This document shows positions 21,915 through 31,892 of a stretch of 64,000 bases of DNA, piece by piece. Source of the DNA: Rhynchospora pubera (taxonomy: Eukaryota > Streptophyta > Magnoliopsida > Poales > Cyperaceae); the NCBI GenBank assembly GCA_028095005.1, contig CM051460.1:114053039-114117038 (forward strand), in the 5' to 3' direction. Made by a program: the position numbers and the translations under genes. The stretch's first letter is position 1; every line of letters starts with the position of its first letter. The notes beneath the pieces are model-generated. The model did not search any database. It had not been told where the DNA came from and saw only the letters and a program-made list of their open reading frames with translations.

Positions 21915-23597
21915 ATGCCTCAACCAAGAAGTGAAATTGAAGAAGTCTTTCATTCCCTGTTAAAAAACCTTAATACAGCCAAGCTCAAACTATCTGAATC
22001 AGAACTTGTCTCTTCAGATTTCCATTCCCTTTTCAACACAATTCAAACTGATGTCCTCCAGTTGAAATCATTACTCATAGAAGAGAACCAGTTAACAAAA
22101 ACACCTAGTCAAACGAGAACCACCATGAGGTCCTCTTCAGCAATTGAGACTAAAACTGACACTACACCACAGTTTGTAGCCAGTAATGAGTCTACACGAG
22201 ACTGTGCTTCCATGTCAGGTGTCAAATTTACCATAGACTACCTCGAAGCCCACGTAAAACAGTGCCTTTTATGCCTTGCCATATTTCCAGAGGGAGCTGT
22301 TATAAGAAAGCAGCAATTGATTCACTGGTGGATCGGTGAAGGGTTCGTACCGGATACTGAGGTTGGTAATGGCTGCTGTGAAGAGCTCATGTACCATGGC
22401 CTGATTGTACCAGTCAAAAAAGAGTACTCAGATGAGGGACATGCTTTTAGAATGGATCCATCGATCCGATGGCAAGTGGTCGAAGCAGCAAAGGAAAACA
22501 ATTTCTTGGAGATTGATCCACAGGGGAACCCCATTGTGGGGACAACCGGCCACTTGGTTCTGATTAAAGGACTTGACCGAGTGCGCGTTCGCGTGCGATC
22601 TATGCGTGGGTCTGGCGGTCAGGGATTGATGTCAGTGTACAATGTCGACCAACAATACGTGCATCTCGATAAGTCCTGGTTCTCTGGACAGAGGAAACTG
22701 GGCACTGTCCAGCTCGGGAGGTGTATCGGCTTTAGAGAGCACCATACCGAGCTTCTAAAAGAATGGGAGTTGAAGAGAATTGGGGCTTGTAGGAATTTGA
22801 GGTATCTCAGTCTCAGAGGCATTTCTAAGATTGAGTCTCTTCCTGATTCAATTGGGGATCTTTACAATCTCATAATTCTTGACCTTAAAGCATGCCACAA
22901 CCTCGAAAAGTTGACTACTGCTGTCACGACGCTACAGAAGTTGCAGTATCTAGATGTGTCGGAGTGCTACCTGCTTGATCAAATGCCGAAGGGCCTTGGC
23001 CGCCTCATCAACCTAGAGGTGCTAAAAGGATTTGTGGTTGGCAGCTCCCAAAGCAAAGATCCATGTCGTCTGATCGAGCTGTCTAGGTTAGATAAGCTGA
23101 GAAAGCTCGGGATCAGCATAGGCCGTCAGTCGGTGGCGACCGATGATGAGCTCCAACAATTGGCAGGGTTAAAAGACCTGCGGTGCATTTCGATAACATG
23201 GGGAGTGGTGGCATCAGACAAGAAACAGTCACTTGCTTATTCTGGTACAGTTAAGACCGCCGAGAGTGTCACAGACATGCGACTTTATCTTCCCCCGATA
23301 ATCGAAAAGCTTGATCTTCATTGTGTGCCGTTTAGGGAATTTCCTGAGTGGCTCTCTCCGACAAATTTGGCGGCTTTGAAGAAACTGTACATAAGGGGTG
23401 GAATGCTAGAGACACTCGGTGCAGAAACCGGCTGGGGGGTCGAGGTGTTGCGACTGAGATACCTCAGAAATCTCAAATGTGATTGGGATGCTGTTCTTAG
23501 TTTGTTTCCGAGGCTCAGGTTCCTGGAAAATAGAAAGTGTCAAAATTTAGCTTCTTGGCCATGCAATGCTGAAGGAATCTGGCAAAAACTAGATTGA
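21915..23597 (+). CDS. NLR-related winged-helix/LRR protein lacking the NB-ARC nucleotide-binding domain
   Basis: A 560-residue single-exon protein. Residues 1-105 are polar and unrelated to a P-loop domain. Residues about 105-185 match the winged-helix part of plant NLRs (HVKQCLLCLAIFPEGAVIRK, then LIHWWIGEGFV). Residues about 290-550 are leucine-rich repeats of the NLR type (NLRYLSLRGISKIESLPDSI, LEKLTTAVTTLQKLQYLDVS). No Walker A (GxGGxGKT), kinase-2 or GLPL motif is present, and no exon upstream could supply them because the frame starts here at an ATG. The winged helix and LRR arrangement resembles proteins usually named disease resistance RPP13-like 4 (ZAR1 type), but without the switch domain. 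It could be an adaptor or decoy partner, or a derived fragment that kept its frame. The intact frame of 560 codons argues against a dead gene. Confidence 0.85.
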   Translation: MPQPRSEIEEVFHSLLKNLNTAKLKLSESELVSSDFHSLFNTIQTDVLQLKSLLIEENQLTKTPSQTRTTMRSSSAIETKTDTTPQFVASNESTRDCASMSGVKFTIDYLEAHVKQCLLCLAIFPEGAVIRKQQLIHWWIGEGFVPDTEVGNGCCEELMYHGLIVPVKKEYSDEGHAFRMDPSIRWQVVEAAKENNFLEIDPQGNPIVGTTGHLVLIKGLDRVRVRVRSMRGSGGQGLMSVYNVDQQYVHLDKSWFSGQRKLGTVQLGRCIGFREHHTELLKEWELKRIGACRNLRYLSLRGISKIESLPDSIGDLYNLIILDLKACHNLEKLTTAVTTLQKLQYLDVSECYLLDQMPKGLGRLINLEVLKGFVVGSSQSKDPCRLIELSRLDKLRKLGISIGRQSVATDDELQQLAGLKDLRCISITWGVVASDKKQSLAYSGTVKTAESVTDMRLYLPPIIEKLDLHCVPFREFPEWLSPTNLAALKKLYIRGGMLETLGAETGWGVEVLRLRYLRNLKCDWDAVLSLFPRLRFLENRKCQNLASWPCNAEGIWQKLD

Positions 23598-24762
23598 GAA
23601 AGGAAACTAGCAATCTTTTCTAGTATATTTTTTTATTTTCTCTGGGCTATTTAACTCTGCTTATCTGCTATGAAGTACGAAATATCAAATATTGTATATA
23701 GACTATAGAATCTAGTTTCTGTTTCATGTTCACAGTTCACATGCTTACCAACAGTAGTATCAAACAATTTAATGGGCTCGTTTCAGTTGCTTTTGGTTGA
23801 CAGAATCCTGTGTTTGAATGGCTAAAATATCAGTAATGAATGATTCTGGTCCTCGATGATTTATTTTTTTTATTTAAAGTTCTTTTTCTCTAATTTCTGG
23901 GTGCTAGTGATTAATCACAAAATGTCTTCAAATAAGCAGGTTATTAAGAAAAAACGGGGGGGGGGGGGGGGGGGTTTCCGTAAGTACATTCTCCAAATTT
24001 GTCTTCCGCGCTTCTCTCGGATTGACCAACTTTTACGATTAATAAATAATGTTAGAATCCAACTAATAAGCGTTCTTTAATTACAATCCGAGAGAACTTC
24101 ACTCTTCAATTACAATGCGTTTGGATTCAAACGCATTTCATTTGGTTATGTTTGATGGGATCATCTATCAAATGCGTTTGAATCCAACTTCACTCTACAA
24201 TTACAATGCTTTTATAAAAAGGACAAAAAATACAATAATTGTAATATTTAATAACTAATAAGCGTTCTTTAACATGTTAAGAAAATCAATAATTTTCCAA
24301 ATTCCAAGGTTCTATTTGACGAGTGTGTTGTATTGTAGGCCCAAATCAAATCAAAGATCATAAAGTTACTGGATTCTATAGTGGGTCTGTGATTGACTCC
24401 ACCTCATTCAAATATTTCCCAAGACCCAAGTTTCATTAAAAAAAAATAAACGGATGAGTGCGCTGTCATGGAGGCCCAACTCAAATCAAAGCCCAACTAA
24501 TTTATAGTGATCCTGTTGCAATCTGCTCCTCCAAGCCTCCAACTCGTTGAAAGATTTCCCAAGTTTTTTTCTTCAAAAAATGAGGACTTCAATTATTTGT
24601 CTATAGTTCATCAAATAATTTTTTATCTATATTTAATTCAAATTTTGTTATCTAGAACATGTTATGGTGAGTACCACCCTCCAACACGAAGATTTCCATT
24701 CATTCATATATTTGTATGCCTTCATATTGGTCAAGATGCATCTCACTAAAAATTTTGTTAAT
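23598..24762. repeat. Spacer with a 19-G tract and short repeats
   Basis: A run of 19 G lies at 23956-23974. The 20-mer AACTAATAAGCGTTCTTTAA occurs at 24061-24080 and 24253-24272. Between them is a 16-bp inverted repeat (GGATTCAAACGCATTT at 24123-24138, complement at 24170-24185) and a second direct repeat containing CAATTACAATGC. From 24310 to 24560 a diverged tandem duplication (AGGCCCAA-TCAAATCAAAG blocks) is visible. No gene is supported. Confidence 0.6.
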
Positions 24763-24944
24763 GGCTGTGTTTGGATGGTGGGAAGTGGGAAGAAGGAATA
24801 AGGAATTTTTTTCAATAAATTCATTCCTAACCATCCAAACTCTTCACAAAAGTTACACACTTCCCAATAAATTTACCCCTTCCCAATAAATTTCTTCCCT
24901 TCTTCCTTCTTCCTACCTTATTCTCAACACATCCAAACGGAGCC
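24763..24944. mobile_element. MITE, GGCTCCGTTTGGATG family, copy 4
   Basis: A 182-bp copy with ends GGCTGTGTTTGGATG and CATCCAAACGGAGCC, flanked by AAT on both sides (24760-24762 and 24945-24947). It has an internal duplication of the TTCCCAATAAATTT block. It is in the opposite orientation to most copies. Confidence 0.82.
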
Positions 24945-25362
24945 AATGAAGCACAGCTTACCAATACGTCACTGATATTGACAAAGAAAAATGTATTCCA
25001 TGCTCTTTGTACGTCTACAGACCGTATTTGTTTCCTACTCTCATATCACTTGAGTATCATACAAAAATTTAGCGCAGAGAATACTTTTGTTTATAATCTC
25101 TTTTATATTGAAACTGCACAGATCACATATATATGATTATTTCAAAGACAAATAATAGATATACATATCTCGAGTAATAAACATATCGAGTAATTAATCG
25201 TCTTTCATATTTAACCATGACAGTACCAGTATTGCAGATACATTTAATTAGTTATGTGTAATACAAGCTACCCCTCGTATAATTTATCTTTATTGGACCA
25301 ACGGGGCAGCAACAGTCATGACAGTATGTCCAAATCCATTATTTGGGTTAATGAAATCATTA
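24945..25362. other. Spacer between two MITEs
   Basis: No feature recognised. Confidence 0.4.
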
Positions 25363-25505
25363 GGCTCCGTTTGGATGAGGTGTGGAAATAAGGAAAGAAG
25401 TGGGAAGAAGTATTGAGAAGTGTGTAATTTTATGAAAAATTTAAATTATTTATAATAAATTTATTTTCTTATTTTCTTATTCTCACGCCTCATCAAAACA
25501 CAGCC
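25363..25505. mobile_element. MITE, GGCTCCGTTTGGATG family, copy 5
   Basis: A 143-bp copy with ends GGCTCCGTTTGGATG and CATCAAAACACAGCC. The flanks TTA and TTG agree in two of three bases. Confidence 0.75.
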
Positions 25506-26857
25506 TTGGATTATGAATTTGTGAAGTATCTGGCACTGTCATTATGTGGGAATAAATGCGTTTTGTACCTTTTCACGCTCATGTTTAACACACAAACAAA
25601 AGTCAAACTTCACGTCCGGTGGTGGCCCGCTGCCATAGGTGGCTAGGTGCTGCCGTGCCGTGCTATCAAGGTGCTACTGTGCTAGTATTGCATATGGGGT
25701 TTTTGACCTAGCTCACATTTTTAAAAAGAAAAAAAGAAATTAAGAAATGAGTGACGAAGTTTGGCCTATAATTCTGTACATTCACCACATTTGCTAGAGT
25801 TAGCAACAGTTGTAACTAGTAAGAACTTGTAAAATTAGAAGGCATTTAGATTTCTTTACTATATCTAGACCTCTTAACTAAACCAAACTATTTTACACAT
25901 TACCCAATTATTATAATCAATAAAATTCAAATTACAAAAGCTTTTTAGATTTATCACCAAATGATTAACTTTAAGTTAAAAATTTTGGAACTGAATGGAA
26001 CATAACTATAAACAATTTTAGTTCAAATTTGATTCCATTAAGTTGCCTTTTTATATACTAAGTAAAATTCTAAATTTAAATAGGTAAAGTCATTTCATAT
26101 AATATTTTTTATTATTGTTAAAAGTTAATTTATTTTTTACTTTCCTATGACTTCAAATGAAATATATTAAAAGTACATCCATAGTAGTGTGATGTAGCAT
26201 GTGCAATGCATGCTTAATGTTTGCTATTAAGAAAATTTTTGCAAGTCTTTATTGAAAATTGACATCACCAAAAGTTTTGTATCTATCATGCATATGTTAA
26301 TAATACTAGTTTTGCATGATTTATCATGCATATGTTACTTAGCTCTTGCTTTTAGGAATATAATGAGCTAAAAAAAAAAGATGTCTGTTATTATTTTACT
26401 AGCAAAAATTGATCAAATATCTGAGAAATTATATAGTGTTTTTGCATACATTCTTGAATCTTATCATAAGATATCGGAGAAAACTAAATGATAAAATAAA
26501 AAAGGCTAAACTTGATAAGCGATAATTAACTCATCTCTATAGTCTCTTTTTTTAGTTTTTTTCAGTTGCATTATAGGCACATATCATTCTGCTAACCATA
26601 CTTGCATCCTTCATTAATTAATTTTCCTCCTTTATTTTGGCATGAGAACTTGATCAATTCAAATTGTTACATATTTTTTGTTGACCCAATGATAATTTGG
26701 GACAGAGAAGAAAACATAATCCCAGTAAATTTTTAGTCCTCTCATCGCGTTAATCCCAGTAATTTGGGAGAGAGAGGTCTAGAACTAGCTAAGAGCTTTA
26801 AAAGTCAACATCAGAAACCTATAGAAAAAAACAGGAGCTTCAAAACAAGCCAGGCCT
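25506..26857. other. AT-rich spacer
   Basis: No gene recognised. A short GC-richer patch at 25610-25690 repeats GTGCTGCCGTGCCGTGCTA-like words but is not coding. Confidence 0.4.
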
Positions 26858-27682
26858 TTAGTTGAGACTCTCTTCAGCGTCAGATACATGCCCTTCATTT
26901 GTATCATCGCTCCTTTGCATTTCTGCCAGGTCCCTGAAGTTTGCCTCTAGCTGAGAATCAAAACCTATCCAAAAGCGAAATAAGCAAAGAGCATTAAGAA
27001 TCAAAGTGAAAGAACAAGATCCCTTGACATCAGAGAAGAACCTCTTGTTTCTCTCAATCCAAATAGTCCAACAAAAAGCAGCTAATATGGTTTTTGCATA
27101 TTTCTTTCTAAAGTTATCCAGAGAGTTAATGCTATTCCAAATTGCGGTTATGCTGGAAAAGTCTACATTAATGTTAAGAGTATTAAATATATTGAAACCA
27201 CACTAGAAGGTGTTAGCAACAGTACATTTTACAAAAAGGTGTTCTACAGTTTCCTCATTACAACAGTACTGACATTTATTAGGTCCATATTGTCCTCTTT
27301 TGACTAAGTTGTCGTAAGTTACTTTGTTATGAATGATAAGCCACAGAAGACATTTATACTTAAGTGGAATTTTGAGATGCCAGACTGTGTCATTTAAGCA
27401 AGTGATAACCCCACTGTTGTTTAGAAAGTGATACAGAGATTTCACAGTGAAAAGCCCATTACTATTTAAATGCCACCAGACACTATCTACATCATCATTA
27501 ATTCCACTATTGTTAATGATACTTGTTAGCATATTCTTTTCTATTCTAAGATCTTTCGAAACACCTCTGGTTAGGAAAAAAATAATATTTCCTTTATTCC
27601 ACACCCGTGCTAAAGTGAGATGTTCTTTTTTCTTACTTTTCCTATAAATCAAGGGGAATTGCTTGTCTATAGATATGTTATC
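26858..27682 (-). pseudogene. LINE ORF2, C-terminal part (zf-RVT region), split from 35543-37205 by an LTR element
   Basis: On the minus strand this encodes the C-terminal region of a plant L1-type LINE reverse transcriptase protein. The zf-RVT (zinc-binding in reverse transcriptase) block lies at about 27652-27203 (WHLKIPLKYKCLLWLIIHNK, then CQYCCNEETVEHLFVKC, a CX2C...HX4C pattern). It continues with the tail motif WTIWIERNKRFF and stops at TAA (26858-26860). The frame runs directly into the target-site sequence TTATC at 27678-27682, where the LTR element interrupts it, and resumes at 35538 on the other side. A shift near 27203 and the lost upstream continuity make it inactive. Confidence 0.88.
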
Positions 27683-29054
27683 TGATATCTCATATTTATA
27701 CTGATATTTTGGCCAAACTTTACATCGAAATTGTGACTAAAACCGTGATATTATCTTGTTTTTCTATTTGTTTGGCAAGATTGGATACTGTCGTGGAATT
27801 TGACTTGTCTTGTAGGAATTTGATGGATCACGCATAATCATTGCATAAAATGGTAGATTTGAGAGAATCAAATGGCTAAATGAAAGTAATAGCATTGTAG
27901 AGCTCATTGTAAGCTTTCCGTCGTTCTTTGAATCACCTCAATCGGAGCCCAGATGAAGAAATTATGCTCAAAATACTATTGGTGCGCAATGCTGGCACAA
28001 GAATTCGGACCGAATTGCGTCACAAAAAATTACAGAGAAGCTAATTCGGACCGAATTGTCTGGAATTCGGTCCGAATTGCTATACACGGAAATATTTCTA
28101 GCTGCGTCCTGAAGACGTTTTCTCTATTAGGAAGGTTATTTTTCCGTCCAAAATGAAGAAAAATCGCCTCCCAGCTGTCCAGGAGAGGGGAGAGGAGTAA
28201 TATAAGCATATTCCATCTTTGGAAGAGCCATCTTTCATTCCACTTTTGACCTTTCTCTCTCAGCCAGATCTGGATCTGGTTTGGGGACAATTTCTCTCCT
28301 CTTGTGCAACTTGGACAGAGGTGGGAGGCCGGATTAGAGTTGTTCCTTGCTGCTGCAACGAGTTTCGAAGATCTCAAAGTGTTCTCTAGTGCGACGGCAA
28401 CAGTGGACAACCTTAGAAACTTGGCTATTTGTTGTATCGAACCAATTCTCTCTTTAATTTCTGAATTTATGTCTCGTTTAAACTTATATACTGTTATTTG
28501 CATGATTTCTATTAGCATGTTAGGCTAAAAACTTGTTGCTTTAGGGATAGATGTAGCTTAGATTTTGGTTTTGCTTGGTTTGCTTATTTTGTTGATGGAC
28601 GAAGCTAGTTACCCTTGGGGTTTTTATTGAAATTGCTTGTGTTTGGACCGGTTATTACTTGTATCGCTCGACTTTTGTACGCGTGCAATTGTTGGGAACT
28701 TCTTTACATTATATTAATCGAGTCCTGTACGAGTATTTCGAGGTAGGTCAAAGGCGAAAGTCGACCAATTAATAACCAAAAGTGAACGTTTCTAGTTAGG
28801 CGAAAATCTAACTAGATACCTCGTAGAAAACCATTGGTAAACTCGAGTAAGTCCACCGAACAACGAAAGTTGGGGGTGCAATACACTCGATGAAGGTTGT
28901 TTAACACTAGATCCCATTCCAAATACCGTACCCAATAGGCGAAAGTGGAGGGTTAGGGAGTTAGGTTTGGCTAGATGGACCTTTGGCTTGAATAAATCAA
29001 CAAAAGAGTAAACCACAGCATTTACACAGTGGAATTCGGTCCGGAATTCGGACC
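27683..29054 (+). repeat. 5' LTR, truncated
   Basis: It matches the 3' LTR (33789-35180) almost base for base, with a 21-bp deletion near 28016 (one palindrome unit) and a few substitutions. The last about 357 bp of the LTR (equivalent to 35181-35537) and the primer-binding site are absent. After 29054 the sequence repeats about 20 bases of the upstream LTR (TTTGGCTTGAATAAATCAA) and then enters the gag region. Confidence 0.9.
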
Positions 29055-29076
29055 TTTGGCTTGAATAAATCAAGGG

Positions 29077-30369
29077 TCCAACAAGTCTCTCAGCGAGCAT
29101 TCTGCCCCTCGAGTCCAAGACGTGGATGGACCAGTCGTGATTAGGGGAATTGCTGCCAACAACATGCAAATCAATCCTGCACACGTTGCACTCGTGCAAC
29201 AAAACCTATTTTATGGGGCTGAACGGGAGGACCCACACGCACATTTACAAACCTTTCTTGATTGCACCAAATTGTTGAGATTCAACGGGGTCACCCCGGA
29301 TTCGATTAAGCTTCTCTTGTTTCACTTCTCTCTTAGGGATAAGGCTAAAAAATGGTACAACACACTAAAAAGAGGGTCAATTGATAGTTGGGGAGCTATG
29401 GCAAGGATTTTCCTTGAACGGTACTTTCCAGCAAAAAGAGCCTTTGAAATTAGGAGGGAAATCACAAATTTCAAACAAAGGGGTGATGAATCATATAGGG
29501 AAACTTGGGAACGGTTTAGAGATTTGGAGAACTCTTGTCCTAACCATGGAATTCAGGATTGGTTGACCATTCACTCGTTTTATAACGGTCTTTATGATAA
29601 TATTAAAGTGAATGTTGATGCTCTTTCAGGTGGAAGCTTCACACAACTCGATGCGGAGCAAGCACGTGATGCCATTGAGAGATGCGCCCTGCAATACAAT
29701 TGGCCGGCGCCCAACCCAACAAGAAACAATCCACCTAAGCATGAAGTCAAGGAGATCAAAGACACGCGAGACATGATCACTCGTTTGGAAGCCGAGCTCG
29801 CGAAGATGCAGTTAATTGTTGGCACACGCCCATCATACAAAGAATGTGGAGTGTGTGGAGAAGAAGGACACATGTCCTCTAATTGCCCTCTCCAATATGG
29901 GGATAGAGAGCCCGAAGAAATCATGTCTTTCGAATATGTTCGCGATTGGTACCAAGGTGCAAGGGAGGATGACGAAGAGGGTGGTTGCCAAGGCAACTAT
30001 CAAAACCACACTTTTGTCCCAAGAAAAATGCACACCAACAAAACTGGTAACCAACTCCAACCGAATCAAAACCGAGGTGCCCCATTCAACTATGACCAAG
30101 GGCAAAACTTTCAAGAGAAGACCTATATAGCACCTCGAGTTGAGCAATTCATGGAGACTCAAAAAATCCTAAATGAGACAATTCTTGAGGGAATGGCTAA
30201 ACTTCAAAAAGAATCTGGAGCCACTTCGCGGGTGGAAAAGATGATGGAAGTGTTCTTGGCATCTCAAAACACTCGCCCAAGTCAACCCGAGCCAAACCCT
30301 CGTGCGGAAATCAAAGCGGTGCACACACTCAGGAGTGGCACTCAATACAAGGACCCCACCTATGCCTAA
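29077..30369 (+). pseudogene. gag: Athila-like gag, start lost and 3' end frameshifted
   Basis: About 415 residues remain open. The retrotransposon gag domain (about 29200-29600) has the typical LLLFHFSLRDKAKKWYN and FLERYFP blocks. A zinc knuckle follows at about 29844-29887 (CGVCGEEGHMSSNC, the CX2CX4HX4C pattern of nucleocapsid proteins). The protein would package the element RNA into cytoplasmic particles. The listed start is only a GTG and the true N-terminus has been removed by the deletion that joins it to the 5' LTR. Near 30350 an extra base in a run of C ends the frame at 30367-30369, whereas the next frame continues into protease. This is a decayed copy. Confidence 0.88.
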
Positions 30370-31438
30370 GGAAGTTCAGCCAAAAGACACATCCGCAGCT
30401 GAACCTGAGCCGAATTCGGACCGAATTCCTACTAATTCGGACCGAATTCCGTCGCGACAAAATCCAGAGGCACCAATTCGGTCCGAATTTCAGCCAATTC
30501 GGACCGAATTCAAAGGAGTTAAGCACACATCTGCTCCGAACCCGCTGCTAAAGGCACCTGATCAACACATAAGGGTCTTTTATCTTAGTAAGATGGACGA
30601 TCCAGGCAAATTCACCATACCATGCACCATTTGTGGGACAATAATAAAAAAGGCCCTATGTGACAACGGAGCAAGCGTGAGTCTCATGCCAAAGTCTGTG
30701 TTCGATCGAATTGGCATTGGAATTTTAAAGCCGTCCAACGGGACCCTGAAACTTGCAGACTCGTCAGTTCGACGGCCTATTGGTGAAATTAAGGACATTC
30801 CAGTCAGGCTTGGGAAATTTTTTATCCCAGGCGATTTTGTGGTAATAGACATGGAGGAAGATGAAGACGTTCCCATCATTTTGGGGCGTCCCTTCCTTAG
30901 AACTGCAGGTATTCTAATGGACATGAAAGATGGAATTATTTTGGTGAGGGTCGGTGGAGAACAATGGAAATACTCCATCAATCAAGCTATGAAGTGCTCC
31001 AACCAGCTTGAATATTGCTACCGAACCAACATGGAAGAGGTCCCGGTCGAGAGACCACTCGAAGAACAGTACTCAGGCTCTCTCTGGGGCAGTCACGAGC
31101 CATGTTGTGGAATACAGGAGGCAATTGCTGTAGAGGAATCCATCCAAGAGGTCACAGACAAGACAGAACCTGAAAACACAAGCAATTCGGACCGAATTCC
31201 ACCCAATTCGGACCGAATTGAGGTCTCTGGAACTTCTGAAATTTTCTCATGTTGCAATTCGGACCGAATTCCCCCTAATTCGGACCGAATTCGCCCCTCT
31301 GGAACTGACATGGCAATTTCTCAGCCAAGAATTCGGTCCGAATTCCAACCAATAATGTCCGAATTCCGGGCACCTTGGTACGCAGACCTAGCAAACTACT
31401 TGGCAAGCGACGCGTTGCCTCCCGAGATGACTTACTAA
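30356..31438 (+). pseudogene. Athila-like aspartic protease with palindrome-encoded linkers
   Basis: It continues from gag in another frame. The retropepsin domain lies at about 30560-31000, with the catalytic loop ALCDNGASVSLMP (D-N-G form, used by some plant Ty3/gypsy elements instead of DTGA) and the distal motif ILGRPFL. It would cleave the Gag-Pol polyprotein. The protease is flanked by linkers that consist mainly of translated palindromes: repeats of NSDRIP and IRSEF/IRTEF at 30410-30515 and 31180-31365. The frame then reaches what in intact relatives lies at the end of RNase H (WYADLANYLASDALP) and stops at 31436-31438, so reverse transcriptase and most of RNase H are deleted. Confidence 0.85.
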
Positions 31439-31892
31439 CAAAGAAAGAAGCTCAAATTAGACGCCAAGTAACTTTTGGGAGGAGCCTTACTTGTTCAAGC
31501 TTGGCGTTGATGATGTTTATCGGCGATGCATTCCGTATGAGGAAGTTCGACCCGTTCTCGCTCACTGTCATTCCTCAGCTTACGGCGGCCATGCATCCTT
31601 CTCCAAAACGGCCGCTAAGGTACTGCAATCCGGTCTTTACTGGCCAACTTTATTTAAGGACGTTCGTTCTTTTGTTTTGTCTTGTGACCAGTGTCAAAGG
31701 GCGGAGAACATATCCAAGCGGAGCGAGATGCCTCTCAACCCGATTCTTGAAGTGGAGATCTTTGATGACATATGCGACAAGAATTCCGAGTCCTTCAAGG
31801 TCAACGGGCAGCGCCTAAAGCACTACATCGCCAATCATGAAGTAGGAGAAGCAATGGTTGTTTCGCTTCTCGATCCACCGCCCGCGACATGA
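31439..31892 (+). pseudogene. Integrase fragment: zinc-binding domain joined to post-integrase tail
   Basis: After a stop and frame shift the open stretch 31491-31892 encodes the integrase zinc-binding (H2C2) domain (HCHSSAYGGH, then CDQC at about 31684-31695). It goes within about 25 residues to a C-terminal tail (FKVNGQRLKHYIANH) that normally follows the integrase core. The catalytic DDE core is missing, so a deletion of roughly a kilobase is inferred from family structure. It is non-functional. Confidence 0.82.

Noticed and set aside
28030..28518. 162-codon minus-strand frame repeated at 34156-34644
   Set aside because: It occurs only because the two LTRs are the same; it runs antisense through the LTR and includes translated palindromes.
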